Below, one piece after another: positions 18,519 to 28,311 of a stretch of DNA of 64,000 nt; the stretch's first letter is position 1; each line of letters starts with the position of its first letter. This DNA comes from Paenibacillus oryzisoli (lineage in GTDB: Bacteria > Bacillota > Bacilli > Paenibacillales > NBRC-103111): the NCBI RefSeq assembly GCF_001653565.1, contig NZ_LYPB01000092.1, forward strand, positions 96,140 to 160,139. The letters run 5' to 3'. A model generated the notes under the pieces. It saw only the letters and a program-made list of their open reading frames with translations. It had not been told where the DNA came from and did not search any database. Both the position numbers and the translations under genes were made by a program.

Positions 18519-19229
18519 ATGTCTGAAATGAATACCCTAGAAATTATCCAGTTTATTAAAGAAAGCAAAAAGAAAACTCCAGTGAAAGTATATGTTAAAG
18601 GTAACCTTGATGGCCTTGAGTTCGGTGAAGGCAGCCAAGCGTTCATTACTGGCGGCAGCGGTGTCGTTTTCGGTGAGTGGAGCGTACTTGAGCCGATCCT
18701 AGAAGCTAACAAGGATAAAGTCGTAGATTTCGTAGTTGAAAACGATCGTCGCAACTCCGCTATTCCTATGTTGGATCTGAAACACATCAACGCTCGTATC
18801 GAGCCAGGCGCTGTTATTCGCGACAAAGTACATATCGGCGATAACGCGATTATTATGATGGGCGCACTTATCAACATCGGCGCTTCCGTTGGTGATGGTA
18901 CGATGATCGACATGAACGCAGTTCTAGGCGGACGTGCACAAGTAGGTAAAATGTGTCACATCGGCGCTGGCGCCGTTGTCGCTGGCGTTATCGAGCCACC
19001 TTCCGCACAACCATGTGTGATCGAAGATGATGTTCTTGTTGGCGCTAACGCGGTTATCCTTGAAGGCGTGCGCATCGGTAAAGGTTCCGTAGTAGCTGCT
19101 GGAGCTATCGTTACGCAAGATGTTGAAGAGTACACAGTAGTTGCAGGTGCTCCTGCACGTGTCATCAAAAAAGTAGACGATAAAACGAAATCCAAAACCG
19201 AAATTCTAGCAGACCTACGTACCCTATAA
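18519..19229 (+). CDS. dapH: Tetrahydrodipicolinate N-acetyltransferase
   Basis: DapH acetylates tetrahydrodipicolinate using acetyl-CoA, the branch step of the acetylase route to meso-DAP and lysine. The 236-residue protein has an N-terminal alpha/beta cap ([20 protein letters not shown]) followed by hexapeptide repeats forming a left-handed beta helix (from about residue 90: [20 protein letters not shown] through [18 protein letters not shown]). AAGGAGATG precedes the ATG. It is 27 nt from dapL, and patA, the third enzyme of the route, lies nearby on the opposite strand. Confidence 0.96.
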   Translation: MSEMNTLEIIQFIKESKKKTPVKVYVKGNLDGLEFGEGSQAFITGGSGVVFGEWSVLEPILEANKDKVVDFVVENDRRNSAIPMLDLKHINARIEPGAVIRDKVHIGDNAIIMMGALINIGASVGDGTMIDMNAVLGGRAQVGKMCHIGAGAVVAGVIEPPSAQPCVIEDDVLVGANAVILEGVRIGKGSVVAAGAIVTQDVEEYTVVAGAPARVIKKVDDKTKSKTEILADLRTL

Positions 19230-19256
19230 GGTAATCTAGATCTGGAGGAAATCGTT

Positions 19257-20378
19257 ATGCTTAGCCCTTTTGTAGAGCTGCGACGCCAGCTGCATCAAAT
19301 CCCTGAGCCGGGATTCCAAGAGTTCAAGACACAGCAACTTCTTCTTGAACAGCTGTCCAAGCTCCCGCAAGATCGTCTAACCATTCGGACATGGCGTACG
19401 GGTATTCTCGTCTATATCAAAGGCTTAAACCCAAGCAAACGCTTTGGGTATCGTGCTGATATGGACGGGCTTCCAATCACGGAAGAGACGTCGTTGCCAT
19501 TTCCATCACAGCATCCTGGCTATATGCATGCTTGTGGGCATGATTTTCATATGTCCATCGGAATGGGCGTTGTCACTCACTTCGTGACGAATCCGATGCA
19601 GGATGATCTCGTTGTCTTGTTTCAACCAGCTGAGGAAGGTCCTGGCGGTGCATTACCGATGCTGGCTGCCGAGGAATTGCAAGATTGGATGCCGGATCAG
19701 ATGGTTGCACTCCATATTGCACCCGAGTATCCTGTTGGTACAATCGCTGTCAGACCAGAAATCTTGTTCGCTAACACGTCCGAACTGTTCATTGATCTTC
19801 TTGGAAAAGGTGGCCACGCGGCTTACCCGCACCAAGCGAATGATATGATCATCGCGGCAACGCTGATGGTTGGACAGCTTCAAACCATCGTGTCTCGAAA
19901 CGTGAATCCCTTGGATTCCGCAGTGATTACGATTGGCAAAATGGAGGCAGGAACCAAGCAGAATATCATCGCGGAGAAGGCTCGCTTAGAGGGCACGATT
20001 CGCACGTTATCTGCTGCTTCAATGGACAAGATCAAAGGTCGTATCGAAGCGGTTGCCGCGGGCATTGAAGCTTCCTTCGAGTGCCAAGTCAGCATTGACT
20101 GGGGTTCGAATTATCGTCAAGTGTACAATGCCCCTGCCTTAACCTTGGAATTCATGGACTGGCTTCGTGGACGTGATAATGTTACGTTGTTCGAGTGTAC
20201 GGAAGCCATGACTGGCGAAGACTTTGGTTACTTTTTGGAGAAAATTCCTGGCTTCATGTTCTGGTTAGGGGTAGATACACCTCATGGCCTGCATAATGCC
20301 AAACTTGATCCTGATGAGCGCGCCATCGATGTAGCCATAGAAACGATTACGGCATATCTGAGATACAAGTCTAGCTAG
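19257..20378 (+). CDS. dapL: N-acetyldiaminopimelate deacetylase
   Basis: An M20-type amidohydrolase of 373 residues that removes acetyl from N-acetyl-LL-diaminopimelate. Visible metal-site motifs are [26 protein letters not shown] (the Cys-Gly-His ligand pair), [10 protein letters not shown] with the catalytic Glu, and a late His in [15 protein letters not shown]. Fold and length match Bacillus YkuR. Position directly after dapH supports this specificity over other M20 amidohydrolases. A terminator follows 12 nt after the stop. Confidence 0.93.
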   Translation: MLSPFVELRRQLHQIPEPGFQEFKTQQLLLEQLSKLPQDRLTIRTWRTGILVYIKGLNPSKRFGYRADMDGLPITEETSLPFPSQHPGYMHACGHDFHMSIGMGVVTHFVTNPMQDDLVVLFQPAEEGPGGALPMLAAEELQDWMPDQMVALHIAPEYPVGTIAVRPEILFANTSELFIDLLGKGGHAAYPHQANDMIIAATLMVGQLQTIVSRNVNPLDSAVITIGKMEAGTKQNIIAEKARLEGTIRTLSAASMDKIKGRIEAVAAGIEASFECQVSIDWGSNYRQVYNAPALTLEFMDWLRGRDNVTLFECTEAMTGEDFGYFLEKIPGFMFWLGVDTPHGLHNAKLDPDERAIDVAIETITAYLRYKSS

Positions 20379-20389
20379 AAAGAATAGTG

Positions 20390-20428
20390 CCTCTCGATCA
20401 ACTACAAGTTGATTGGGAGGTTTTTTTT
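20390..20428 (+). terminator. Rho-independent terminator after dapL
   Basis: CCTCTCGATCAAC pairs with GTTGATTGGGAGG around a short loop and is followed by eight T. Confidence 0.92.
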
Positions 20429-20440
20429 GTGAAATGTTTA

Positions 20441-20640
20441 GAACTCCACCTCAATTACTATAAACGCTCTATTTCAACTTTCCTTCACTTTATTCCCTCT
20501 ACATCTCTCCTAACTTTGATCCACTTCTCACCTTCTCTAGCTTTCAACCACTTATTCCCTGCCGATTCTCTACTCCAACTTTTTCCATCTTTCCCCACCA
20601 CTAATCCACCTTCAACTTCCACCTATCACTAGAGCAACTA
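20441..20640. repeat. G-depleted, pyrimidine-rich tract
   Basis: About 200 nt in which the plus strand has very few G and is made of short C/T/A words (CCACTT, CAACTTT, CTCTAC). An 81-codon ORF crosses it but lacks a ribosome-binding site and has the composition of the tract (Ser, Leu, Pro, Phe, Thr), so I do not call it a gene. The tract resembles that at 2841-3035, and in both places it adjoins a copy of the same repeat element. Confidence 0.5.
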
Positions 20641-20772
20641 ACTGGATTTCATGCAGCTTAAATTGCTAATTTTCATTGAATCTCGTTATTCCCTTGTAAA
20701 TAGCTGTAGGTTACCCAGCTAATCAATAAATCCGGCTAAACATTGAGATAATTACTGTATTTTTTCCATTTA
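20641..20772. repeat. Degenerate intergenic repeat element, copy B
   Basis: Shares modules with 2656-2838: TGGATTTCATGCAGCT (from 20643) against TGGATTTCCTACAGCT, and CTGTATTTTTTCCATTTA (20755-20772), 16/18 identical to 2771-2788. Inside, ACTGGATTTCATGCAGCT is roughly complementary to AGCTGTAGGTTACCCAGC (20702-20719), so the element has imperfect dyad symmetry. The rest of the gap to 20830 shows nothing else. Confidence 0.5.
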
Positions 20773-20834
20773 TTATTGTGCGCTTAGCGATTAGACGCTA
20801 CCAATTAGTTTGCCGGGTGCGCATACAGACCAAA

Positions 20835-20866
20835 ATAAAAAAACCACCGCTGCAACCAGCGATGGT
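20835..20866 (-). terminator. Rho-independent terminator after patA
   Basis: On the minus strand ACCATCGCTG (20866-20857) pairs with CAGCGGTGGT (20852-20843) around GTTG and runs into T-rich sequence. It lies just after the patA stop codon. Confidence 0.88.
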
Positions 20867-20873
20867 CCCTTCT

Positions 20874-22031
20874 CTATAACTTACTTACAAAGCGCTGAAG
20901 TCGATCCAATGATTGCTCCAACACTTCTTGAGCATAGGCATAAGATATCCGGATGTAGCCTTCCCCGTAGGAAGTGAAAGCATCGCCAGGCACAACGGCG
21001 ACATGCTCTTCCTGCAACAATCTCATCGCAAACTCTTGCGACGATATGCCGAACTTAGCAATTGACGGAAACAAGTAAAACGCTCCGTCAGGCTTTTCCA
21101 GCTCAATCCCCATTGCGATCAAGCGATCGTAGACATAGTCCCGGCGAGCTACGTAGGCTTCACGCATCGGAAGTGCATCGTCGATTCCGACCGTCAACGC
21201 CTCCAAAGCTGCGTATTGGCTTACTGAGCTTGCACAGGTCACGTTATATTGGTGAACCTTCACCATGTGCGCTGTAAGGTACGCAGGAGCCAGTGTAAAA
21301 CCTACACGCCAACCTGTCATCGCATGAGATTTGGACAAGCCATTAATGACGACTGTCTTTTCACGTAACTTGCCAACTGTAGCAATGGAATGATGTTGGA
21401 CCCCATACACGAGTTCACTATAGATTTCATCTGATAAAATAAATAGATCGCGATCAGCTAATAGTTCAGCTAAATCAGCAATTTCCTTCTCCGTGAGCAC
21501 TTGGCCTGTTGGATTTGACGGGTAACATAGAATCACGCAACGTGTTTTCTCGGTTATGTACGGCGCCAACAGCTCAGCAGTTAATTTCAATCCATTCGCC
21601 CTTGTATCCACATAAACAGGAACGCCACCTGCCAATTGAATTAATGGCTCATAACCAGGATAAATCGGAGCAGGAATAATGACCTCAGCACCTGGCGTCA
21701 AGATCGTACGCAAAGTAATATCAACCGCTTGACTGGCACCTGCTGTGACGATAATCTCATCCGCCGCGCGATACACTTGGCCATATTTGACTTTTACATA
21801 GTTAGAAACAGCTTCTCGAAGCTCGATTAATCCTGGGTTTGGCGTGTAGACTGTTTTATTCTGATCCAAGGCTCTTTGTCCTGCCTCGATAATATGCCGC
21901 GGTGTAGGGAAATCAGGTTGCCCTATCGTTAACGTTAATGCTCCAGGAATTGTACTGACGAGGTTCGAAATTTTGCGGATACCTGAGATTTGAATATCTT
22001 TGACTTGCGGGTTAATCAAATGTTCCAACAT
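20874..22031 (-). CDS. patA: N-acetyl-LL-diaminopimelate aminotransferase (class I/II PLP enzyme)
   Basis: A fold-type I aminotransferase, 385 residues from the ATG at 22031, beginning MLEHLINPQVKDIQ. The PLP lysine is in INGLSKSHAMTGWRVGF, the PLP-ring Asp in LSDEIYSELVY and the substrate-binding Asn in YPSNPTGQVL. In Bacillus subtilis PatA aminates N-acetyl-2-amino-6-oxopimelate, between DapH and DapL; proximity to those two genes supports the same role, though the family is broad. The GAGAGGAGAG before 22031 decides the start against an ATG seven codons upstream. Confidence 0.87.
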   Translation of the reverse strand: MLEHLINPQVKDIQISGIRKISNLVSTIPGALTLTIGQPDFPTPRHIIEAGQRALDQNKTVYTPNPGLIELREAVSNYVKVKYGQVYRAADEIIVTAGASQAVDITLRTILTPGAEVIIPAPIYPGYEPLIQLAGGVPVYVDTRANGLKLTAELLAPYITEKTRCVILCYPSNPTGQVLTEKEIADLAELLADRDLFILSDEIYSELVYGVQHHSIATVGKLREKTVVINGLSKSHAMTGWRVGFTLAPAYLTAHMVKVHQYNVTCASSVSQYAALEALTVGIDDALPMREAYVARRDYVYDRLIAMGIELEKPDGAFYLFPSIAKFGISSQEFAMRLLQEEHVAVVPGDAFTSYGEGYIRISYAYAQEVLEQSLDRLQRFVSKL

Positions 22032-22080
22032 GCGTAGCTCTCCTCTCTCCATTCAAAATAAACGGCTACGCCAACAAGAA

Positions 22081-23031
22081 CTAGGTTGTCCGTATCGTTG
22101 ATATTAGGTGCTCCATATCTGGCGGAATAGGCGCTTCGAACTGCATCCATTCCCCAGTACGCGGATGTTCAAAGCCAAGAATCGCCGCATGCAGAGCCTG
22201 TCCATCCATCAACATCCCTTTGCTCTTGCCATACATCGGATCTCCAACTAACGGATGGCCAATGAACTTCATATGCACACGAATTTGGTGCGTACGACCG
22301 GTCTCCAATTTCAACTCTACGAGAGAAAAATCGCCAAATCGTTCGATAACGACGAAGTGCGTTACCGCAGTTTTACTGTTTTTCTCCGTAACGGTGTACA
22401 TTTTACGATCATGAGAATCGCGTCCAATTGGTGCATCGATTGTCCCTTGATCATGTTGAATATGCCCGTGTACCAAGGCAATGTATTTGCGATTGACGGT
22501 ATGTGCTTTCAATTGCTCCGCAAGGCTTGCATGCGCTTTATCATTTTTGGCAGACATAATTAAGCCTGAAGTGTCCTTGTCAATTCGATGCACAATACCG
22601 GGGCGAAGTTCGCCATTAATGCCGGATAAATCCTTACAGTGGTACATTAACGCATTCACCAAGGTACCTGAGTAATGTCCAGGTGCAGGATGAACAACGA
22701 GTCCACGCTGTTTGTTGATGACAATCACATCGCTATCCTCGTACACAACATCCAATGGAATGTTTTCTGCTAGCAACTCAACGCCTTGAGGCTCTGGAAT
22801 GACTAACGCAATGACATCTTTCGAAGACAATTTGTAATTGGGTTTTACCGTTTTCCCATTCACCTTAACATGACCATCTTTGACCCATTGTTGGACAAGT
22901 GTTCGTGAAGTATCTTCTTCCAACGCCTCCGTAATCCATTTATCGATTCGTTCACCCTCAAATTGAGATTCAACGGTCCATTCGATCAATTCTTGGGATA
23001 CGGACTCAGGTGAGGTCTGGTTTGTGTTCAT
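22081..23031 (-). CDS. RluA/RluD-family pseudouridine synthase
   Basis: A 316-residue RNA pseudouridine synthase. The N-terminal S4 RNA-binding domain (GERIDKWITEALEEDTSRTL, about residues 26-45) is followed by the catalytic domain with the active Asp in GIVHRIDKDTSGLIM (about residues 145-159) and the late motif LETGRTHQIRVHM. It matches Bacillus YlyB, which lies beside lspA as here. Whether the target is 23S rRNA helix 69 as for RluD cannot be told. Its start overlaps the end of lspA by 26 nt. Confidence 0.93.
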   Translation of the reverse strand: MNTNQTSPESVSQELIEWTVESQFEGERIDKWITEALEEDTSRTLVQQWVKDGHVKVNGKTVKPNYKLSSKDVIALVIPEPQGVELLAENIPLDVVYEDSDVIVINKQRGLVVHPAPGHYSGTLVNALMYHCKDLSGINGELRPGIVHRIDKDTSGLIMSAKNDKAHASLAEQLKAHTVNRKYIALVHGHIQHDQGTIDAPIGRDSHDRKMYTVTEKNSKTAVTHFVVIERFGDFSLVELKLETGRTHQIRVHMKFIGHPLVGDPMYGKSKGMLMDGQALHAAILGFEHPRTGEWMQFEAPIPPDMEHLISTIRTT

Positions 23032-23533
23032 GTGTTGCTCCTTTTTTCTCTTTTCGTGATGCTAGTATCGACTCAATAAAGATCAGAATAACCCCGACAA
23101 CAATACAAGAATCGGCCACATTGAAAATTGGGAAGATATAATCAACTTCTTTGCCGAAAAAATTAAAATCAAATGTAAATTGGAAGAAATCCACCACTTC
23201 TGCGAATAAGGCACGGTCTACGAAATTCCCGAAAGCTCCACCAAAAAGCAAGCATAACGCAAACGGCAACAATACCTTGCCTTCACGAATCGTCTTCTGC
23301 ATGTACCAAATAATACCTGCCAACACGAGAATCGTAACAATGATGAAGAACCACCGTTGATTTTGTAAAATACCAAAGGCTGCCCCCCGGTTACGATGGG
23401 ACGTAATCATGAAAAAATCCCCGATTACTGGACGTTCTTCGCCGAGCGGAACCTTTTTCACAATGATCCATTTCGTAACTTGATCTAGGATGAATGCAAG
23501 AAGCGCATACAGATAATATTTCAAATATTTCAT
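23006..23533 (-). CDS. lspA: Lipoprotein signal peptidase II
   Basis: LspA cleaves signal peptides of prolipoproteins after lipid attachment, as needed for the DUF4349 lipoprotein and the peptide-binding protein of this window. The 175-residue protein has four hydrophobic segments. The catalytic Asp residues are in GAFGNFVDRALFAEVVDF and FPIFNVADSCIVVG. The cytosolic tail is Lys-rich and about 20 residues longer than in short homologues. A repeat hairpin element lies directly before its Shine-Dalgarno sequence. Confidence 0.97.
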   Translation of the reverse strand: MKYLKYYLYALLAFILDQVTKWIIVKKVPLGEERPVIGDFFMITSHRNRGAAFGILQNQRWFFIIVTILVLAGIIWYMQKTIREGKVLLPFALCLLFGGAFGNFVDRALFAEVVDFFQFTFDFNFFGKEVDYIFPIFNVADSCIVVGVILIFIESILASRKEKKGATHEHKPDLT

Positions 23534-23553
23534 CTAAGAGTACCTCCTTAAAG

Positions 23554-23584
23554 TGTTCGTCAGAAAACTGACTTCGTAAGCATC
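23554..23584 (-). repeat. Leader repeat element before lspA
   Basis: The minus strand reads ATGCTTACGAAGTCAGTTTT (23583-23564), identical over 20 nt to the copy before rsmH, then CTGAC, so GTCAG-TTTT-CTGAC forms a small hairpin. AAGGAGG follows within about 10 nt. An ATG-initiated 7-codon ORF (MLTKSVF, stop at 23560) is contained. Confidence 0.7.
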
Positions 23585-23702
23585 ACCTTATGTGAAAAAA
23601 CTTGTACATTCCTATTTTTCAAGGAATTACCTCACTAAAAAAAGCGGTCTATCGGCATCCTAAACGGTATGAGTGAGCTGTTAGAAGGGAGCTGTACGAC
23701 CT

Positions 23703-24440
23703 ATGAGCCATTTAACTGATGAGCAATTACAAACCTTATACGTACAACTGTTGGAGGAAAAGGTTGCACTTGAAAAGCATTTCGCCTCGAATGATCAATT
23801 TGGACTCGCGAATTCGTTCTCTGATTCCATAGGAGAGCTCTCCATGTATGATAATCATCCCGGTGATATCGGGTCCGAAGTTTTCGAACGAGCGAAAGAT
23901 ATCTCGCTTAATGAACATGCTGAGATGCATTTAGAACAAATCAATGAGGCATTAGCCCGTATCGACAGTGGGGAGTATGGTATATGTGTTCTGAGCAATC
24001 AGCCCATCCCGTATGAACGCCTACAAGCTATACCTACAACTTTATATAGCATAGAACACGTGCCAGATCCTGACCAATCATTTCGGCGCCCTGTTGAAGA
24101 GCAGGTTCTTTACCCACCGTTCGGGCGAACAAGCTTCGACGAGAAAAATAACGAAACTGAGTTCGACGGTGAGGATGCCTGGCAAATCGTTGAAAGCTGG
24201 GGAACCTCAAATACACCCGCTTTCGCTGAAAGCAACCAAGTGGAGAGCTACAATGACATGTACATCGAATCCGATGAATTGGAAGGCTATGTCGAGTCAT
24301 TCGAAAGTTTTGTAGCCACTGATCTCTACGGCGAACATGTTACGATTGTACGAAGTAAAGCTTATAACGAGTATATGCACAGTGACGAAGGCGATCCATT
24401 TCTTGAACCCGACAGAACTGCCGATTTAGATGATGAGTAG
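23703..24440 (+). CDS. YteA-like DksA/TraR-family protein with lost zinc ligands
   Basis: A 245-residue protein of the DksA/TraR superfamily, most like the yteA group found in spore formers. The N-terminal helical hairpin (about residues 1-85, DEQLQTLYVQLLEEKVALEK ... MHLEQINEALARIDSGEYG) and the conserved DNHPGDIGSEVFERAKD segment are clear. The zinc-finger region begins GEYGICVLSNQPIPYERLQA, with only one Cys where the family normally has CxxC plus a second pair. The last 110 or so residues are strongly acidic. The GGGAGC ribosome-binding site is moderate. It lies alone on the plus strand. Binding to RNA polymerase is plausible but not shown. Confidence 0.8.
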   Translation: MSHLTDEQLQTLYVQLLEEKVALEKHFASNDQFGLANSFSDSIGELSMYDNHPGDIGSEVFERAKDISLNEHAEMHLEQINEALARIDSGEYGICVLSNQPIPYERLQAIPTTLYSIEHVPDPDQSFRRPVEEQVLYPPFGRTSFDEKNNETEFDGEDAWQIVESWGTSNTPAFAESNQVESYNDMYIESDELEGYVESFESFVATDLYGEHVTIVRSKAYNEYMHSDEGDPFLEPDRTADLDDE

Positions 24441-24469
24441 ATGCAATAGTTGAGCTTGATAAAAACAGG

Positions 24470-24505
24470 ACAAACGAGCTTCGCATGTTGCGTAAGCTCG
24501 TTTGG
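24470..24505 (-). terminator. Terminator between ileS and the YteA-like gene
   Basis: CAAACGAGCTT (24471-24481) pairs with AAGCTCGTTTG (24494-24504). On the minus strand it is followed by TCCTGTTTTT, so it ends ileS, and it may also stop the convergent transcript. Confidence 0.8.
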
Positions 24506-24510
24506 TTCCT

Positions 24511-27279
24511 CTACTCGTGATAATGAGCAGTCACAACATCATTACATCTGACGCAGAGAGTTGGATGCTCTTTACTGTGCCCAACCTCTGGTGTCACTAT
24601 CCAACAACGTTCACATTTCTCACCGTCTGCAACAGCGATGGCAATGGCAACATCTTTGGATTGAAGTGCACCTTCAGGTACGGGAGTACCTACTGGATGT
24701 AGGTTGACCGCGGACACGATGAACAACTGATCCAATTGTTCGAATTGTGTTAATAAAGCAAACATCGTTTCATTCGGATACAAATTCACTGCTGCCCCTA
24801 AGGAATTCCCAATAACTTTCTCCTTACGCGCTTCTTCTAGCGCCTTCAGCACGTCGTCACGTACCTCCAAGAAGGAGTTCCACTTATTTTCCAATTCCTC
24901 ATCGTAAACACTTGTTTCTACTTCAGGTAATTCAGCAAGTTGTACGGAGCTTAATTCCATTCCTGGAATATACCTCCAAACTTCATCTGCTGTATGAGGC
25001 AGAATCGGTGCAATCAATTTGGTAATGGCAGTTAATGCAGCATAAAGCACAGTTTGAGACGCTTTACGTGCTGCATCCTCAGCCGCATTCGCATAGAGAC
25101 GATCCTTGATGATGTCCAAGTAGAAAGAGCTCATTTCGACAGCACAGAAGTGATGAATCGTTTGATACACAACATGGAATTCGTAAGCTTCATAGGCTTT
25201 GATAACTTTCTCAATCATGCGGTTCAAGCGAATCATCGCATAACGATCCAGTTCGGATAAACTCGTAAGCGCAACACGATCTGTAGCTGGATTGAACTGA
25301 CTCAAATTACCAAGCAAGAAGCGCATTGTGTTACGGATTTTACGATAAACTTCCGTCGTTTGGTTCAAAATATTGTCCGAAATCCGGTGATCGGACTGAT
25401 AATCCACGGAAGAAACCCATAGACGAAGAATATCAGCGCCTAATTTACCGCAAACCACATTCGGATCAATCGTGTTTCCGATGGATTTGGACATTTTGCG
25501 TCCTTCGCCATCAAGTGTAAAGCCATGACTTAGAATACCTTTATACGGAGCTTTCTCTCTCGTTGCCACACCAGTGATCAAGGAAGAGTTGAACCAACCG
25601 CGATATTGGTCTGAACCTTCCAAGTACAAATCAGCTGGCCACTGTAGTTCAGGACGTGACTCAAGGACCGCAACATGACTGGAACCGGAATCAAACCATA
25701 CGTCCATGATGTCAGTTTCTTTACGGAACTCACTATGACCGCATTTGGAACAAGTAGTACCCTGCGGAAGCAGATCTTTTTCTTCCTTCGTAAACCAAGC
25801 TTGGGAACCTTCTTGCTCGAATAACTGAGCAACATGCTCAATCGTTTGTTCGTTAACAAGCGGTTCGTTACAGCTGCGGCAGTAGAAAATCGGAATCGGA
25901 ACGCCCCATGCCCGTTGTCTGGAAATACACCAGTCTCCACGATCAGCGATCATGTTGTGTAGACGTACTTCGCCCCACTCTGGCGTCCATTTCACTTGCT
26001 TAATTTCATCCAGCATTTCTTGTCTGAACTTATCAATGGATGCAAACCATTGCTCAGTTGCACGATAAATGACAGGTTTCTTCGTACGCCAGTCATGTGC
26101 GTATTGATGCTGAATGTCAGCAGCTTTTAGCAATAAACCTGACTCTTTCAGCTGCTCAATGATCAGCTTGCCGCCTTTTTCATAGAACATACCTTCATAA
26201 CCTGGTGCTTCAGCCGTAAAATGTCCTTGATCGTCTACTGGACAAAGAACACCAATGTTATAACGCCCACCAATGGCAAAGTCATCTTCCCCGTGCCCAG
26301 GAGCTGTGTGAACACAACCTGTACCCGCTTCTAATGTTACGTGCTCGCCAACCATAACCAGGGATTCGCGATCGTAGAACGGATGTTGGCAAGTAACATA
26401 CTCTAACTCACTGCCTTTGACCGTTGATAATACTTCGTAATCGCTCCAGCCAATTTCCTTAGCCGCTGCTGCAAGAAGTCCTTGTGCCAGCACATATTTC
26501 TTGCCGTTCACCTGCACAATTGCATACTCGAATTCAGGGTGTAAGGAGATCCCTAAGTTCGCAGGTAACGTCCATGCTGTTGTTGTCCAGATGACGATGG
26601 CTGCATCTTGAGGCAGCTTACCTTTGCCATCTTTAACCGGGAACGCTACATAGATGGATGTTGATGTTTTCTCTTTGTACTCGATTTCAGCTTCAGCCAG
26701 AGCACTCTCTGAAGACGGGGACCAGTAAACAGGCTTCAACCCTTTGTAAACGAAACCCTTCTGTACCATCGTACCAAAAACACGGATTTGCTGTGCTTCA
26801 TAGCCCGGTTGTAGTGTGATATACGGGTTCTTCCAATCTCCACGGATACCGAGGCGTTGGAATTGACTCTTCTGCTTCTCAACAGATTGCAAGGCGTATT
26901 CTTTGCAATATTCACGGAATTCCGGAACCGTCATTTTCTTACGATCGACTTTTCCGCTATTTGTGATCACTTGCTCGATTGGCAAACCATGCGTATCCCA
27001 GCCTGGAACGTAAGGCGCGTCAAAGCCTTGTAGTGTTTTGAAACGTACGATAATATCCTTAAGCACTTTGTTAAGTGCGTGTCCGATATGAATATCTCCA
27101 TTCGCGTAAGGAGGACCATCGTGTAGAATAAATTTCGTTCTGCCCTTACGGCTCTCTTGCACTTTGGCATAAATATCTTCAGCCGCCCAATGCTCTTGCA
27201 TCTTCGGTTCCGCTTGAGGCAAATTACCTCTCATCGGGAATTCTGTCTGTAATAGGTTTAATGTTTTTCCATAATCCAT
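24511..27279 (-). CDS. ileS: Isoleucyl-tRNA synthetase
   Basis: IleRS charges tRNA-Ile. The 922-residue protein has the class I motifs HIGH ([15 protein letters not shown]) and KMSKS ([12 protein letters not shown]), the WISRQRAWG-type core ([13 protein letters not shown]), the editing domain between them ([12 protein letters not shown]) and a C-terminal zinc finger with two Cys pairs (CERCW and CVRC). The ATG at 27279 has GGAG 8 nt upstream; a GTG three codons before is not well placed. A T-box leader and a sigma-A promoter lie directly upstream, so uncharged tRNA-Ile should induce it. Confidence 0.98.
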   Translation of the reverse strand: MDYGKTLNLLQTEFPMRGNLPQAEPKMQEHWAAEDIYAKVQESRKGRTKFILHDGPPYANGDIHIGHALNKVLKDIIVRFKTLQGFDAPYVPGWDTHGLPIEQVITNSGKVDRKKMTVPEFREYCKEYALQSVEKQKSQFQRLGIRGDWKNPYITLQPGYEAQQIRVFGTMVQKGFVYKGLKPVYWSPSSESALAEAEIEYKEKTSTSIYVAFPVKDGKGKLPQDAAIVIWTTTAWTLPANLGISLHPEFEYAIVQVNGKKYVLAQGLLAAAAKEIGWSDYEVLSTVKGSELEYVTCQHPFYDRESLVMVGEHVTLEAGTGCVHTAPGHGEDDFAIGGRYNIGVLCPVDDQGHFTAEAPGYEGMFYEKGGKLIIEQLKESGLLLKAADIQHQYAHDWRTKKPVIYRATEQWFASIDKFRQEMLDEIKQVKWTPEWGEVRLHNMIADRGDWCISRQRAWGVPIPIFYCRSCNEPLVNEQTIEHVAQLFEQEGSQAWFTKEEKDLLPQGTTCSKCGHSEFRKETDIMDVWFDSGSSHVAVLESRPELQWPADLYLEGSDQYRGWFNSSLITGVATREKAPYKGILSHGFTLDGEGRKMSKSIGNTIDPNVVCGKLGADILRLWVSSVDYQSDHRISDNILNQTTEVYRKIRNTMRFLLGNLSQFNPATDRVALTSLSELDRYAMIRLNRMIEKVIKAYEAYEFHVVYQTIHHFCAVEMSSFYLDIIKDRLYANAAEDAARKASQTVLYAALTAITKLIAPILPHTADEVWRYIPGMELSSVQLAELPEVETSVYDEELENKWNSFLEVRDDVLKALEEARKEKVIGNSLGAAVNLYPNETMFALLTQFEQLDQLFIVSAVNLHPVGTPVPEGALQSKDVAIAIAVADGEKCERCWIVTPEVGHSKEHPTLCVRCNDVVTAHYHE

Positions 27280-27325
27280 CTTTACCACTCCACTCCTGCT
27301 TCAATCTATCCTTGTCTAAAAAACA

Positions 27326-27602
27326 AAAAAGCCTCTCATCCCAAAAGGGACGAGAAACTTAACTCGCGGTACCACCCTCGTTAAAAAGCATCATGCACAC
27401 GTGCCAATTGGCGCGTCGAACAGAGCTTCTTCACTCGATCATGTGTAACGGCATGACCCGTTTCTCTCTACTAGGTTTCAAGAGACGCTCCTGGGGGATA
27501 TTCGGTACGCTGCAGAGATTAGGCTCACACCACAACCCTAATTCGCTGACACTGCTCATAACGCCCTACTCGTTCCAGTCATAGCTTTATTGCGATACTT
27601 TT
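27326..27602 (-). promoter_or_regulatory. T-box leader of ileS (specifier AUC, Ile)
   Basis: The T-box core AGGGTGGTACCGCG lies at 27378-27365 on the minus strand. Upstream, the stem I region has a specifier loop reading GAAT-ATC with the Ile codon ATC at 27499-27497. After the T-box sequence comes a terminator, TCTCGTCCC-TTTT-GGGATGAGA (27355-27334), with a T-rich tail. Uncharged tRNA-Ile pairing with the specifier and the TGGT bulge would favour the antiterminator and allow ileS transcription. Confidence 0.93.
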
Positions 27603-27608
27603 AACAGG

Positions 27609-27637
27609 AGTATACCCAATCTGGCAGGCATAGTCAA
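27609..27637 (-). promoter_or_regulatory. Sigma-A promoter of the ileS T-box transcript
   Basis: TTGACT (27637-27632), a 17-nt spacer and TATACT (27614-27609) on the minus strand, just upstream of the T-box leader. Confidence 0.8.
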
Positions 27638-27663
27638 TATGATAAGGTCCTACAGCACCTAAG

Positions 27664-28140
27664 CTAATCTTCCTTACTTTCAAACTGCATACTTTGCCAG
27701 CCTTCTGTGTTCAATAATTCAAGCTGTGCTTCAAGTAATGTCCGAAAGCGCGTACGATAGATGGAAGCTTGTTTCTTGAGTTCTTCAATCTCAAGAGCAA
27801 CTTTACGTGAACGCGTCAATGATTCGTTAATAATCCGATCCGCATTTTTCTCCGCTTCTTTCAGAATCAACTGAGCTTCTTTCTTCGAATTGCTTCTAAC
27901 TTCATCAGCAGCCTCTTGAGCCACGATGATCGTTTTGCTCAGCGATTCTTCAATATGCGTGAAATGATCCAAACGCTCCTGCAAGGCCATTGATTGGTTC
28001 TGCAAATCCTTATTCTCACGAATAAGCGCTTCATAATCCTTGATGACTTGATCTAGGAATTCATTCACTTGATCCTCATCATAACCACGAAACGAACGTG
28101 AAAACTCCTTATTATGTATATCTAGCGGTGTTAATGGCAT
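27664..28140 (-). CDS. divIVA: Septum/pole scaffold protein DivIVA
   Basis: DivIVA senses negative membrane curvature at the septum and poles and recruits division and sporulation proteins. The 158-residue protein begins with the membrane-binding N-terminal domain (PLTPLDIHNKEFSRSFRGYD) and continues as coiled coil (ENKDLQNQSMALQERLDHF; KKEAQLILKEAEKNADRIIN). The length is close to the Bacillus form. GGAGGGGCACTG precedes the ATG, and a hairpin repeat element lies just ahead of it. Position after ylmH and before ileS is the standard Firmicutes order. Confidence 0.96.
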   Translation of the reverse strand: MPLTPLDIHNKEFSRSFRGYDEDQVNEFLDQVIKDYEALIRENKDLQNQSMALQERLDHFTHIEESLSKTIIVAQEAADEVRSNSKKEAQLILKEAEKNADRIINESLTRSRKVALEIEELKKQASIYRTRFRTLLEAQLELLNTEGWQSMQFESKED

Positions 28141-28157
28141 CAGTGCCCCTCCTTAGC

Positions 28158-28190
28158 GTTTTGCGCAGCAAAACTGACTTCGTAAGTATA
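28158..28190 (-). repeat. Leader repeat element before divIVA
   Basis: The minus strand reads TATACTTACGAAGTCA (28190-28175) followed by hairpin GTTTTGC-TGC-GCAAAAC (28174-28158), then GCT and AAGGAGG. It differs from the copies before lspA and rsmH at one base of the shared 20-nt block, and by one base in hairpin length, which breaks the small ORF seen in other copies. Confidence 0.75.
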
Positions 28191-28246
28191 AGCTGAGCAT
28201 GTCTAATGCCAGCCTACACCCATGTCTATACAGTTCAGTTCGACAG

Positions 28247-28311
28247 AAAATCGGCAATTCCTGCATAGTTCGTGGATAAATGTTCCATGATCATGCAAAT
28301 TTGCCGATTTT
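28247..28311 (-). repeat. Inverted repeat spanning the ylmH stop
   Basis: AAAATCGGCAA (28247-28257) is exactly complementary to TTGCCGATTTT (28301-28311). The second arm encodes the last residues of YlmH. The stem could end or process the ylm transcript before divIVA, but the following T-run is short. Confidence 0.4.

Noticed and set aside
20387-20632. Plus-strand ORF of 81 codons after dapL
   Set aside because: It starts inside the dapL terminator, has no ribosome-binding site, and its sequence reflects the G-depleted tract.
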